Notes under the pieces: model-generated
What the model was told of the DNA's origin: nothing
Database searches by the model: none
The model's input: only the letters and a program-made list of their open reading frames with translations
Position numbers and translations under genes: made by a program
Origin: Sphingomonas sp.
Lineage (GTDB): Bacteria > Pseudomonadota > Alphaproteobacteria > Sphingomonadales > Sphingomonadaceae
NCBI GenBank assembly: GCA_013001055.1
Contig: JABDNH010000020.1
Location: 1 to 42,227, forward strand
DNA: 42,227 nt
Direction: 5' to 3'
In this document: positions 31,482-39,553 of the stretch, piece after piece
How the letters are laid out: each line of letters opens with the position of its first letter
Position numbering within the stretch: position 1 is the first letter of the stretch

Positions 31482-31948
31482 TCCATACGACACCCGCCGA
31501 GTTTCTTGCGCAATGTCCTGAAGGCAAGCTGGCCGGACTCGATGTCGGTACGAAAACGATCGGCCTGGCGACCTGCGATACGAACTGGTCGTTTGCCGGT
31601 CCTTCCGAGACCATCAGGCGCACCAAATTCCAGAAGGATCTGGGCGCACTGACCGCTTTCGTGGAAGCCAACGGCATCAAGGGCCTCGTCATCGGCTTGC
31701 CGCTCAACATGGATGGCACGGACAGCCCCCGCACCCAATCGACCCGCGCCTTTGCGCGCAATCTCGCACCGCTGGGTCTGCCGATCCTGCTATGGGACGA
31801 GCGCTGGTCAACGATGGCGGTCGAGCGCGCTATGATCGATGCGGACGTTAGCCGCGCCAAGCGCGCCGACAAGGTCGATGCCATGGCCGCCGCGCATATT
31901 CTTCAGGGCGCGATCGACGCGCTGGTCAATCTCGATCCCGAAAGCTAG
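31478..31948 (+). CDS. ruvX: Holliday junction resolvase-like RuvX/YqgF
   Basis: 156 residues with an RNase H-like fold. Acidic residues are D22 in [12 protein letters not shown], a Glu in [11 protein letters not shown] and the DERWST segment. In other bacteria YqgF processes pre-16S rRNA, and a Holliday junction role has been proposed; both remain possible. It starts at 31478, overlapping the upstream stop by 4 nt (ATGA), and pyrB follows 11 bp later. Confidence 0.92.
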   Translation: MIHTTPAEFLAQCPEGKLAGLDVGTKTIGLATCDTNWSFAGPSETIRRTKFQKDLGALTAFVEANGIKGLVIGLPLNMDGTDSPRTQSTRAFARNLAPLGLPILLWDERWSTMAVERAMIDADVSRAKRADKVDAMAAAHILQGAIDALVNLDPES

Positions 31949-31959
31949 GCAACGACCTT

Positions 31960-32895
31960 ATGGACCTCATCAAGACCTCGGACCTCTCGGACGACCAGCT
32001 CACCTACCTGCTAGATGCAGCCGATCGCTGGTTCCGCTTCAATCGTACCGTGCGCACCGCCGATGACCGCTTAAAAGGCATCAATGTCGTGACCGCGTTT
32101 TTCGAAAATAGCACCCGCACGCTGCTTAGCTTCGATATCGCCGCCAAGCGCTTGGGCGCGATGGTCACCAACATGCCCGTCGATGCCAGTTCGGTGCAAA
32201 AGGGTGAAAGCCTCCGCGATACGGCGCAAACGATCGACGCCATGCGTATCGACGCCCTGGTAGTGCGTCATGGCGATGCGGAGGCGCCGGCGCAGCTTGC
32301 CGACTGGATGAATGCACCTGTTATCAACGCAGGTGCGGGTTCGGGTTCGCACCCGACACAAGGCTTGCTAGACGTCGCTACCATCCGCCGCCACTTCGGC
32401 AAGGTCGAGAATCTGCGCATCGCCATTTGCGGTGACATCCGCCACAGCCGCGTCGCCAGCTCCACCCGCGCCCTGCTCGACCGGATGGGCGCCGAAGTGC
32501 GGCTGGCTGGTCCCACGGCGCTGATGCATGACGATTATGACGGGCCCGATGGCATCGACGAAGCGGTAACCGACGCCGATGTCGTCATGATGCTGCGGGT
32601 ACAGCGCGAGCGGCTAACGAGCGATCTTGGCGATGCGCCGGGTGAATATCTCAGCCGCTATGGCCTGACGGCGGATCGCTTTGCCAGGGCCGCCCCCGAT
32701 GCGGTCATCATGCATCCGGGCCCGATGAACCGCGGCGTGGAAATCGATAGCGATCTGGCGGACAGCAAACGATCGCTGATCACGACGCAGGTCGAGATGG
32801 GCGTCGCCATGCGGATGGCCGTGCTCGACCTCGTCACGTCGCAAAAAAGGGCCGTCGCCGACGAGAAATCGGCAACGGCCCGTACGATCAACTAG
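31960..32895 (+). CDS. pyrB: Aspartate carbamoyltransferase catalytic subunit
   Basis: 311 residues, the first committed step of pyrimidine synthesis (carbamoyl phosphate plus aspartate). The phosphate motif is S51-T-R-T in FFENSTRT. Carbamoyl phosphate ligands H131 and Q134 are in HPTQGLLD. The usual NAGDG is NAGAG here, so the Asp next to these ligands is replaced by Ala126. No pyrC or regulatory gene follows; the convergent neighbour is on the other strand. The last about 16 codons also carry the terminator of that neighbour. Confidence 0.95.
   Translation: MDLIKTSDLSDDQLTYLLDAADRWFRFNRTVRTADDRLKGINVVTAFFENSTRTLLSFDIAAKRLGAMVTNMPVDASSVQKGESLRDTAQTIDAMRIDALVVRHGDAEAPAQLADWMNAPVINAGAGSGSHPTQGLLDVATIRRHFGKVENLRIAICGDIRHSRVASSTRALLDRMGAEVRLAGPTALMHDDYDGPDGIDEAVTDADVVMMLRVQRERLTSDLGDAPGEYLSRYGLTADRFARAAPDAVIMHPGPMNRGVEIDSDLADSKRSLITTQVEMGVAMRMAVLDLVTSQKRAVADEKSATARTIN
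32843..32881 (-). terminator. Terminator of the SPOR-TPR gene, inside the pyrB 3' end
   Basis: On the minus strand a stem GGGCCGT-T-GCCGA / TCGGC-G-ACGGCCC with a seven-base loop is followed by TTTTTT, 20 bases after the stop of the SPOR-TPR gene at 32902. In RNA the odd pair is a U-G wobble on this strand, whereas on the plus strand it is an A-C mismatch and no T run follows. The signal therefore serves the minus-strand gene, although it is coding DNA for pyrB. Confidence 0.85.
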
Positions 32896-32901
32896 GTCGT
32901 C

Positions 32902-34320
32902 TTAGCGCGAAGCGAGCTTGAACGGCGCGTCGCCAGCGACTTCGCGCACCCAGCATTCACCGCCTGCCTGCTTGATGCTCACGCAGAAATCGCGCGCTTC
33001 GGCGTCCCCTGCAAAGCCCCAGGCAGCAAGGCGATAATATTTCTTGCCATTGACTTCGGTGCGCGCGGCCATTGGCTTGAAGTCGCCGATCGGCGCGAAG
33101 TTGGCAGTGCTGACTTCCCAACCCATGTCGAGCTGGCTGCGCTTGGAATAGGCACCGAGCTGGACGACGATCCGCGATTCGCCCTTGAGCGCTTCGGCAG
33201 CGGCGGTGATGCTGGCCGCCGACTGGGTGAAGCGGGTGGCGTCGCTCGACAGGCCGGCGCTCGGAGCGGTTTCGGCGCGCGCCAGCTTGACTGGCATCGC
33301 CGCGATATCGGCGGGCGTCATGATCGACGGCGCGGGCGCCGCTTCGACGGGCTTGGGCGCAATTCCGTCGATTTCCTGAAATTCGCCGTCGATCACCGGA
33401 ATGTCCGTCACGCGCACGTTGGCGGCGGGACGCTCGGCAAATTCGCGGTTCGTTTCGACGTCGGCGACTTCGAATTCTTCGACCGGCTGTTCGACACGAA
33501 GCGGTGTCGAGATGACCGGGCCGACCTGCGGCGCTACCGGTGGCAGCGCGGCGGCAGCCATTTGCGTGCCATTGTCGGCCTGCGGTACCAACGCAAGGCG
33601 CGTGGGCTGGCCGGGGTCAATCTGGGCGGGCGCCACGCCAGTTAGCGCGGCGACCTGCTGTGACTGATGCGTCGGCGCAGCCATCACCCGCCACTGCGAC
33701 AGGCGTGCATCGAGCTGGTCGGCAGGCACATCCTGCGCGGCAATTGCGCGTGCATTGTCCCAGTCACCGCTTAGTGCATAGGCCAGCGCCAGATTCTGGC
33801 GTGTGCGGGCATCACCCGATGCGCTACGCGCGGCGTTGTCGAGCACCGAAATCGCCGAGTGGTGGCGTCCGGCCAGAGCCAATGCCAGGCCGCGATCGCT
33901 CTCGCTGACGTAACCACGCGCCGTGTCGAGCAGCGAGACGGCGGCATCGCCGCGGCCCTGCGCGATCATCACTAGCGACCGCTTCAAGATGGTTTGTGGC
34001 TGGGCGGGCATGATGCTGAGCGAGTCTGCATAAGCCTGGTCGGCCGAAGCAAAGCGCCCGGCAGCGAAATAGGCATTGCCGAGAAGCGTACGGAAGCCCG
34101 CATCGCGCGGGCTACCTGCAACGGCCTTTTCGGCATAGTTGATCGCAGTCTCGACTTCGCCCTGCACCAGCGCAGCCTGGGCCTGCGTCGCAAGGCCGAT
34201 TTCGTCTTTGGCCACCTTCGATCCGAAGATCGAGGCGTTTGGCCCCGGTGTTGCGCAAGCCGAAAGTCCTGCGGTCAGGACAATCGCTCCAGCAATGTGT
34301 TTCGCGTTTCGAATGGTCAT
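32902..34320 (-). CDS. SPOR-domain lipoprotein with TPR-like repeats
   Basis: 472 residues. A lipobox GLSACATPG (Cys near 22) directs it to the envelope. About residues 35-210 contain TPR-like helices (EVETAINYAEKAVAGSPRD and similar). A Pro/Ala/Val-rich linker follows, then a SPOR domain ending the protein, beginning RIVVQLGAYSKRS and including KKYYRLAAWGFAG. SPOR domains bind denuded septal peptidoglycan. It is the third gene of a ParA / acidic / SPOR operon and ends just before its own terminator. Confidence 0.88.
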   Translation of the reverse strand: MTIRNAKHIAGAIVLTAGLSACATPGPNASIFGSKVAKDEIGLATQAQAALVQGEVETAINYAEKAVAGSPRDAGFRTLLGNAYFAAGRFASADQAYADSLSIMPAQPQTILKRSLVMIAQGRGDAAVSLLDTARGYVSESDRGLALALAGRHHSAISVLDNAARSASGDARTRQNLALAYALSGDWDNARAIAAQDVPADQLDARLSQWRVMAAPTHQSQQVAALTGVAPAQIDPGQPTRLALVPQADNGTQMAAAALPPVAPQVGPVISTPLRVEQPVEEFEVADVETNREFAERPAANVRVTDIPVIDGEFQEIDGIAPKPVEAAPAPSIMTPADIAAMPVKLARAETAPSAGLSSDATRFTQSAASITAAAEALKGESRIVVQLGAYSKRSQLDMGWEVSTANFAPIGDFKPMAARTEVNGKKYYRLAAWGFAGDAEARDFCVSIKQAGGECWVREVAGDAPFKLASR

Positions 34321-34366
34321 GATGCGTATCCCCTAAAGCGTCATTTCCTCTGTGAATTATCTGTCG

Positions 34367-35884
34367 TCAGCCGACCTCTTTGTTCGAAATAGTGTCGAGT
34401 TCGGGCATATCGGCCAGCATCCGGTCGAGCGCCTCGATCAGCAGCTTTTGCGACGATTGCCCCGTAAGGGCGCTCGCGAGGCGCAGCTTGAGATGGCGTT
34501 CCTTGTCGAGACGCAGCGTAAAGGCAGCCTTTCCCTTGCTTCCGGCAGCGGCGCGCGGACGGCGCGGGCGCATGGGCGCGGCAAGCGGCACGACCTTGCT
34601 GATATCGACAGCCGGTTCTCTGGCGGGCGTTTCGGCAACATGCTCGACGGGCTCTTCGGCGGCCGAGAACGGGTCGACCACTTCGGTCTGCGCGTCGAGG
34701 GGTGCGTCCAGGACCAGTTCGTCCTCTTCTTCGGCTTCGGTCGCAAGCGTTTCGTCGTCCTGCTGGCCCTCGTCGATCGCGTCGTTCAGGTCGAACGTTT
34801 CTTCTTCGACTTCGACTGCGTCGGTCAGTTCGAGCGCATCGTCTTCCTCTTCGACGGTGTCGGTGAGTTCGAGCGGCTCTTCCTCGGCCTCGGCGGCCTC
34901 GGGCAGGTCGAACGGTACCTTGTCATCGGCCTCATCGACCGGCTCTTCGATGATGGCGCCGTGCTCGGCAACGGCGTCTTCGTCTTCAGCGATATCGCCG
35001 ACAAATTCGAGGTCGTAGAGGGTAGATTCGTGAGCGACGGGCTCGTCGCCAGGCGCGTCAGCAGTGACATCTTCGACCGGATCGGCAGCAGCCTTGTCCG
35101 TCTCTGCGGCGAGAGCGGCCTCTTCATACTCTTCGAATGTGTCGACCTGCGTAACTTCGTCCGCCGCTTCGACCGATCCATCGGTTATTTCTTCTTCAAC
35201 CGGCTGATCGTCAGTGTGAGCGAAAGCCTCATCCACGACGGGCGCTTCTTCGACAGCCTCAGGCTGCGGCGCGTCATGATCGGCTTCTGCGCCATCTTCC
35301 TGTTCGGCGAACGGTACGTACCCTGCGGGCGATTCGGTCGGCTCGGCCAGCTGCATCGGATCGAGATCGGCCATGTCCTTATGCGCCGAGTAATCCTTGT
35401 CGATGCCTTTATGCTCGTTGAAAGCATTGCCGCCTGCATCTTCAGCTTCGGGATCCCACTCTTCAGCGGTCTCGTCGATATAGTCTTCGCCGTCACACCA
35501 GGCTTCGTCATCCGAAACGGCGAAATGCTTCATGATGTCGGCTTGCTGTTCGCGGACCGAGTTGGCCTGCTGCGATTCAGATTGGATATGGTCCTGGACG
35601 GCCTTGGCAGCACTGAGGCCGGCAAGCGGACCCAGCGCAGCAAGCACGCCCTTGTCATTATCGTCCCCATCGTCGTAGCGGCCCTGCACGAACCCTGGCC
35701 GCGGCGCGGTATCAGAAGATTCTTCGCTGGGCGCGGGCGTTTCTTCACCCATATCGTTCCAGCCGAGATCGTCTAGGCCCTGCCCCATCTCGCCAAAGCT
35801 CTGGCGGCGCATGGCAGGACGCGCGTCACCCTTGCGGGCGAGCAACCCGGAGGACAGCGATGCGAAGGCCTTATGATCGCTCAT
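34367..35884 (-). CDS. Acidic, disordered protein with C-terminal ribbon-helix-helix-like domain
   Basis: 505 residues, not recognised as a named family. A short N-terminal segment has several Lys and Arg (about 15-27, LLARKGDARPAMRR). Most of the middle (about 45-430) is Asp/Glu/Ala/Val rich, with near-repeats such as PLELTDTVEEED, ALELTDAVEVEE and TFDLNDAIDE. A basic Pro/Arg patch (MRPRRPRAAAGSKGK) precedes a C-terminal AAFTLRLDKERHLKLRLA segment that looks like ribbon-helix-helix, a DNA-binding dimer fold. It lies 15 bp after a ParA-type gene, an arrangement typical of ParA partners. An ATPase-stimulating role for the N-terminus is inference. Confidence 0.75.
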   Translation of the reverse strand: MSDHKAFASLSSGLLARKGDARPAMRRQSFGEMGQGLDDLGWNDMGEETPAPSEESSDTAPRPGFVQGRYDDGDDNDKGVLAALGPLAGLSAAKAVQDHIQSESQQANSVREQQADIMKHFAVSDDEAWCDGEDYIDETAEEWDPEAEDAGGNAFNEHKGIDKDYSAHKDMADLDPMQLAEPTESPAGYVPFAEQEDGAEADHDAPQPEAVEEAPVVDEAFAHTDDQPVEEEITDGSVEAADEVTQVDTFEEYEEAALAAETDKAAADPVEDVTADAPGDEPVAHESTLYDLEFVGDIAEDEDAVAEHGAIIEEPVDEADDKVPFDLPEAAEAEEEPLELTDTVEEEDDALELTDAVEVEEETFDLNDAIDEGQQDDETLATEAEEEDELVLDAPLDAQTEVVDPFSAAEEPVEHVAETPAREPAVDISKVVPLAAPMRPRRPRAAAGSKGKAAFTLRLDKERHLKLRLASALTGQSSQKLLIEALDRMLADMPELDTISNKEVG

Positions 35885-35899
35885 GGTGGGATGGCCTCC

Positions 35900-36631
35900 T
35901 TACTGGCCCACGACGCGGCGGCCGAAGCCACCGACCGGACGGGGCGAAGAAGCGGGCGCGGCGGTGTTGGGGCGCTGCGCACCGGGGGCCGTGAAAACGG
36001 TCCGGCGGAAATTCTTTTCAAGACGGTCGGAGATGTAGCCCCACAGTTCGCTGACTTCTTCCGCCGACTTACCGTTGGGGTCCACTTCCATGACGGTGCG
36101 ACCATCGATCATCGAAGCGGCAAAATCGGTGCGGTGATGCAGGGTGACCGGGGCCACCGTGCCGTGCTGCGACAGCGCAACCGCCGCTTCGTAGGTGATC
36201 TTGGCTTTGGGCGTCGCTGCGTTGACCACGAAGATCAGCGGCTTGCCGGCGCGGTCGCACAGATCGACAGTTGCACCCACGGCGCGAAGGTCATGCGGTG
36301 ACGGACGTGTCGGCACAACGACCAATTCGGCCACCGCGATGACCGACTGGATCGCCATGGTAATGGCGGGCGGCGTATCGATGACCGCCAGTTTGAATCC
36401 TTGCTGGCGCAGGACTTCGAGGTCCGAGGCCAGGCGGGCGACCGTTGTCTGGGCGAAGGCGGGCATTTCGTCCTCGCGTTCGTTCCACCAGTCGGCGAGC
36501 GACCCTTGCGGATCGATATCGATCAAGCAGACCGGGCCGTGGCCGGCTCGCTGTGCTTGCACCGCAAGGTGGCCGGACAGGGTCGTCTTCCCCGAACCGC
36601 CTTTTTGCGATGCCATTGCCAGAACGCGCAT
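35900..36631 (-). CDS. ParA-family ATPase
   Basis: 243 residues. The deviant Walker A KGGSGKTT is at residues 10-17, preceded by MASQ; Walker A' gives LIDIDPQGSLADWW, and VIDTPPAI is Walker B. The protein has the compact size of chromosomal or cargo-positioning ParA relatives and a Pro/Arg-rich disordered tail. ParA proteins cycle on the nucleoid in an ATP-dependent way and are driven by a partner. GAGGGGAAG precedes the ATG. No parB or parS-like repeat is visible. It is the first gene of its operon and divergent from the second SPOR gene. Confidence 0.9.
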   Translation of the reverse strand: MRVLAMASQKGGSGKTTLSGHLAVQAQRAGHGPVCLIDIDPQGSLADWWNEREDEMPAFAQTTVARLASDLEVLRQQGFKLAVIDTPPAITMAIQSVIAVAELVVVPTRPSPHDLRAVGATVDLCDRAGKPLIFVVNAATPKAKITYEAAVALSQHGTVAPVTLHHRTDFAASMIDGRTVMEVDPNGKSAEEVSELWGYISDRLEKNFRRTVFTAPGAQRPNTAAPASSPRPVGGFGRRVVGQ

Positions 36632-36787
36632 TATCTTCCCCTCGCGTTAGTGAACGCTGTTGTTCGAGGATGGAATTGACACTGAACTGGCTAAAATCTG
36701 GTTAACGCGCTTAAGACATTGTTGCCCTCGCCTCTTATGCGCTATGAAAAATGACGTCGTTTTGGCGTCAGTCCGAAGGGTGTGAAT

Positions 36788-37777
36788 ATGCGTAGATCGA
36801 CATTTTGGGTGCTTCTGCTGGCCGTTTCGATGGCGCAGCCGGCCGCTGCCCAATCGGTTCGCGACGGTATCGATGCCTGGGCTTCCGGAAACTATGTGGA
36901 AGCGGTCACGATCTGGCGCCCGCTGGCCGATAGCGGCGATGCCGATGCCGCCTTCAACATGGGCCAGGCCTATCGCATGGGCCGCGGGGTCGGCATCGAT
37001 AACGCACGCGCCCAGCGCTATTTTGAATCCGCCGCGCGCCAAGGCCACCTGGATGCCGAGGTCAACCTTGGCCTGATGCTGTTTTCCAATGGCGACAAGG
37101 TGAATGCGATGCGCTGGCTCCGGTCGGCCAGCAGCAAGTCCGATCCGCGCGCCATGCTGGTCTATGGAACGGCGCTATATAATGGCGACGGCGTGCCGCG
37201 CGATCCAGTAGCAGGCTATGCCTATGTAAAGCGCGCCGCGGATACGGGACTTGATCCCGCTCGGCGTACGCTGTCGGAGCTCGACCGACTGTTGTCCGAC
37301 GAGATCAAGACCCAGGGCATACAGCTCGCCGCCCGCCAGCAAGGCCTTGCCCGGACGCCGCGCGAAGCGACTGCACGGCCCAAGACACCCGCGCCGTCGT
37401 CCAAGCCCAAGGCCGTCACACCATCAGCGACCGCCAAGGCAACGCCTCCACCCGCGCCCAAGCCGACCCCGAAACCGACGGCCGCACCGCCGCCCGCGGC
37501 CAAGCCTGCACCTGTAGCAACAGCAAGCGCGGCTGCCACCGCCACGGGCCCGTGGCGTCTCCAGCTTGGCGCCTTTTCGAAGCGCAATTCTGCCAGCGCC
37601 TTGTTCGACAAGGTCAAGGGTAATGCCGCGCTTTCCGGCAAGCGCTCATTCCTGGTGAATGCCGGCAACATCACGCGCCTTCAGGTTGGCCCCTTTGTCA
37701 GCCGGGCCGCCGCCAATGCCGCCTGTAGCCGATTGCAGCAAAGCGGGCAGGCCTGCTTCCCGGTAAAAGTGAACTAA
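36788..37777 (+). CDS. Secreted Sel1-repeat protein with SPOR domain
   Basis: 329 residues. A signal peptide with cleavage after PAAAQ is followed by Sel1-like repeats (GNYVEAVTIWRPLADSGDADAAFNMGQAY and later YVKRAADTGLDPARR). A Pro/Ala/Lys-rich linker (about 195-250) leads to a SPOR domain beginning GPWRLQLGAFSKRN and ending in ACFPVKVN. It is the second SPOR protein of the locus. ATG 36788 is preferred to the GTG at 36782, with AAGGG seven bases before it. Its stop interlocks with the serB stop (CTAA). Confidence 0.88.
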   Translation: MRRSTFWVLLLAVSMAQPAAAQSVRDGIDAWASGNYVEAVTIWRPLADSGDADAAFNMGQAYRMGRGVGIDNARAQRYFESAARQGHLDAEVNLGLMLFSNGDKVNAMRWLRSASSKSDPRAMLVYGTALYNGDGVPRDPVAGYAYVKRAADTGLDPARRTLSELDRLLSDEIKTQGIQLAARQQGLARTPREATARPKTPAPSSKPKAVTPSATAKATPPPAPKPTPKPTAAPPPAAKPAPVATASAAATATGPWRLQLGAFSKRNSASALFDKVKGNAALSGKRSFLVNAGNITRLQVGPFVSRAAANAACSRLQQSGQACFPVKVN

Positions 37778-38619
37778 TTCCAATCGGCCTTGGCGATGCC
37801 GAGGCTCCAAAGCACCGCATCGAGCGGATGGTAATCGAGCCGCGCGTCGGCGGCAGCCGCGACCGCGGGCTTGGCCCGATAGGCAATGCCAAGGTCCGCC
37901 GCGCCGAGCATATCGAGATCGTTGGCGCCATCGCCTATGGCGAGCGACGCCCCCTCGCCCAGCGCCGCCATTTCCTCGCGCAGCACGCTTGCCTTGGTAG
38001 CCCGATCGACAATGTCACCATCGACCTTACCGGTAAGCCGGTCAGCGTCGACGCCAAGCTTGTTGGCGACCACGCGGTCAAAGCCGAGCCAGCCGCCGAC
38101 CACGTCGGCAAAGGCGGTAAAGCCGCCCGATACGAGCACGCAGCGCACGCCCCTCGATTTCAATGTTCTCACGAGCCGCTCCGCACCCGGATTGGGCACG
38201 ATGCGCTCATTGAGCAGCCGCGATATCGTGTCGACCGGCAGACCTTCCAGCAGCGCGAGCCGCTCCCGTAGAGATCCGGCAAAGTCGAGCTCACCCTGCA
38301 TCGCGCGTTCGGTGATGGCGGCGACCTGCTTTCCCACGCCCGCCATGTCACCAAGCTCGTCGATGCACTCCTGTCCGATCATGGTGCTGTCCATGTCGGC
38401 GATGAAGAGACGCGGCATTTCGAAGCCATCGGGCGTGACTAGGATATCGATACCATCCCATCCCTCGACCGCCTGACGAGCAGCCCGGACATTGGAGACA
38501 TCGAAGCGCGCGGCGTTGACGCCATCGCGCCATTGCATGTCGCTACCCAGCCGTTCGGCTGCGGCGGCAAGCAGGCTATCGTCGAGCCGTCCGGCTGCTA
38601 TGAGCGTGGCAATGGCCAA
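37774..38619 (-). CDS. serB: Phosphoserine phosphatase
   Basis: 281 residues, a HAD-superfamily enzyme that makes L-serine from phosphoserine. Motif I is D75-M-D77-S-T (ADMDSTM), motif II GGFTAF, and [10 protein letters not shown] is the Mg site. I place the start at TTG 38619, because AGGAGG lies seven bases upstream; the frame is open to 38718 but there is no comparable ribosome site. The start region overlaps the divergent miaA start. The stop interlocks with the convergent SPOR gene. Confidence 0.9.
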   Translation of the reverse strand: MAIATLIAAGRLDDSLLAAAAERLGSDMQWRDGVNAARFDVSNVRAARQAVEGWDGIDILVTPDGFEMPRLFIADMDSTMIGQECIDELGDMAGVGKQVAAITERAMQGELDFAGSLRERLALLEGLPVDTISRLLNERIVPNPGAERLVRTLKSRGVRCVLVSGGFTAFADVVGGWLGFDRVVANKLGVDADRLTGKVDGDIVDRATKASVLREEMAALGEGASLAIGDGANDLDMLGAADLGIAYRAKPAVAAAADARLDYHPLDAVLWSLGIAKADWN

Positions 38620-39544
38620 TTTGCGTCCTCCTCTCGCCCTCATCGCGGGTCCGACCGCCAGCGGCAAGTCCGCATTGGCGATCGCGGTTGCCAATGCGGC
38701 GAATGGCGTCATCATCAACGCCGATAGTGCGCAAATCTACGCCGATATCGATGTTGTTGCCGCCCGCCCAGGCGCTGACGAACAAGCGCGGGCGCCGCAC
38801 CGTCTTTACGGCGTGCGCGATGGCGCTCACCCCTGTTCGGCAGCCGATTGGGCTGGCCTCGCCCGCGCCGAGGTTGACGCGGCGCACGAGGCGGGCCAAG
38901 TGCCGATCCTCGTCGGGGGAACCGGCCTATACATGCGCACCCTGCTGGAGGGCATTGCCCCCGTTCCCGACATCAATCCCGACATTCGCGAAGAGATCCG
39001 CGCCGCCGACGTGTCCGACAATTATGCTGCGCTGCAGGAAGCTGACCCAGTTGGTGCTGCCGGGCTCAACCCTAGCGATACCACCCGCATCGCGCGTGCG
39101 CTCGAGGTCGTGCGCTCCACCGGCAAGCCCCTCGCCTACTGGCAGCAAAAAAAGGAAGGCGGCATTGGCGATGACGTCGCGCTCGCACCGATGGTTCTGC
39201 TCCCACCCCGCGACTGGCTGGTCGAGCGGTGCGATCGGCGCTTCGCCCAAATGCTGGACGAAGGCGCGATCGATGAAGTCGACGCACTGCTCGCCCGCAA
39301 CCTTGGTCCTGCATTGCCCGTCATGCGGGCCATCGGCGTCCCCGAGATCGCAGCATTCATCCGTGGCGACACATCGCGCGAAGACATGATCGAGGCGGGC
39401 CAGCTCGCCACCCGCAAATATGCCAAGAGGCAATATACGTGGTTCCGCAACCAGCCGCCCGCTGACTGGCCACGCTTCGAGGAGCCGCTCGATGCCCCGG
39501 GCGCGGTGGAACGCGCCGTTTCCATCATCACTGGCAATCTGTAG
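38612..39544 (+). CDS. miaA: tRNA dimethylallyltransferase
   Basis: 310 residues. Transfers a dimethylallyl group to A37 of tRNAs that read UNN codons. The P-loop is GPTASGKS at 13-20, and INADSAQIY and [11 protein letters not shown] are the substrate motifs. The ATG at 38612 lies inside the first codons of divergent serB. Upstream in-frame ATGs (38600, 38492) lie deeper in serB and are unlikely. Nine bases separate its stop from ilvC. Confidence 0.95.
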   Translation: MANLRPPLALIAGPTASGKSALAIAVANAANGVIINADSAQIYADIDVVAARPGADEQARAPHRLYGVRDGAHPCSAADWAGLARAEVDAAHEAGQVPILVGGTGLYMRTLLEGIAPVPDINPDIREEIRAADVSDNYAALQEADPVGAAGLNPSDTTRIARALEVVRSTGKPLAYWQQKKEGGIGDDVALAPMVLLPPRDWLVERCDRRFAQMLDEGAIDEVDALLARNLGPALPVMRAIGVPEIAAFIRGDTSREDMIEAGQLATRKYAKRQYTWFRNQPPADWPRFEEPLDAPGAVERAVSIITGNL

Positions 39545-39553
39545 GGCAAGTCC

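Noticed and set aside
34352-35776. Plus-strand frame of 474 codons opposite the acidic gene
   Set aside because: Mirror of Asp/Glu codons gives Phe/Val/Leu-rich text; the opposite frame has coding logic, a ribosome site and a C-terminal domain, this one has none.
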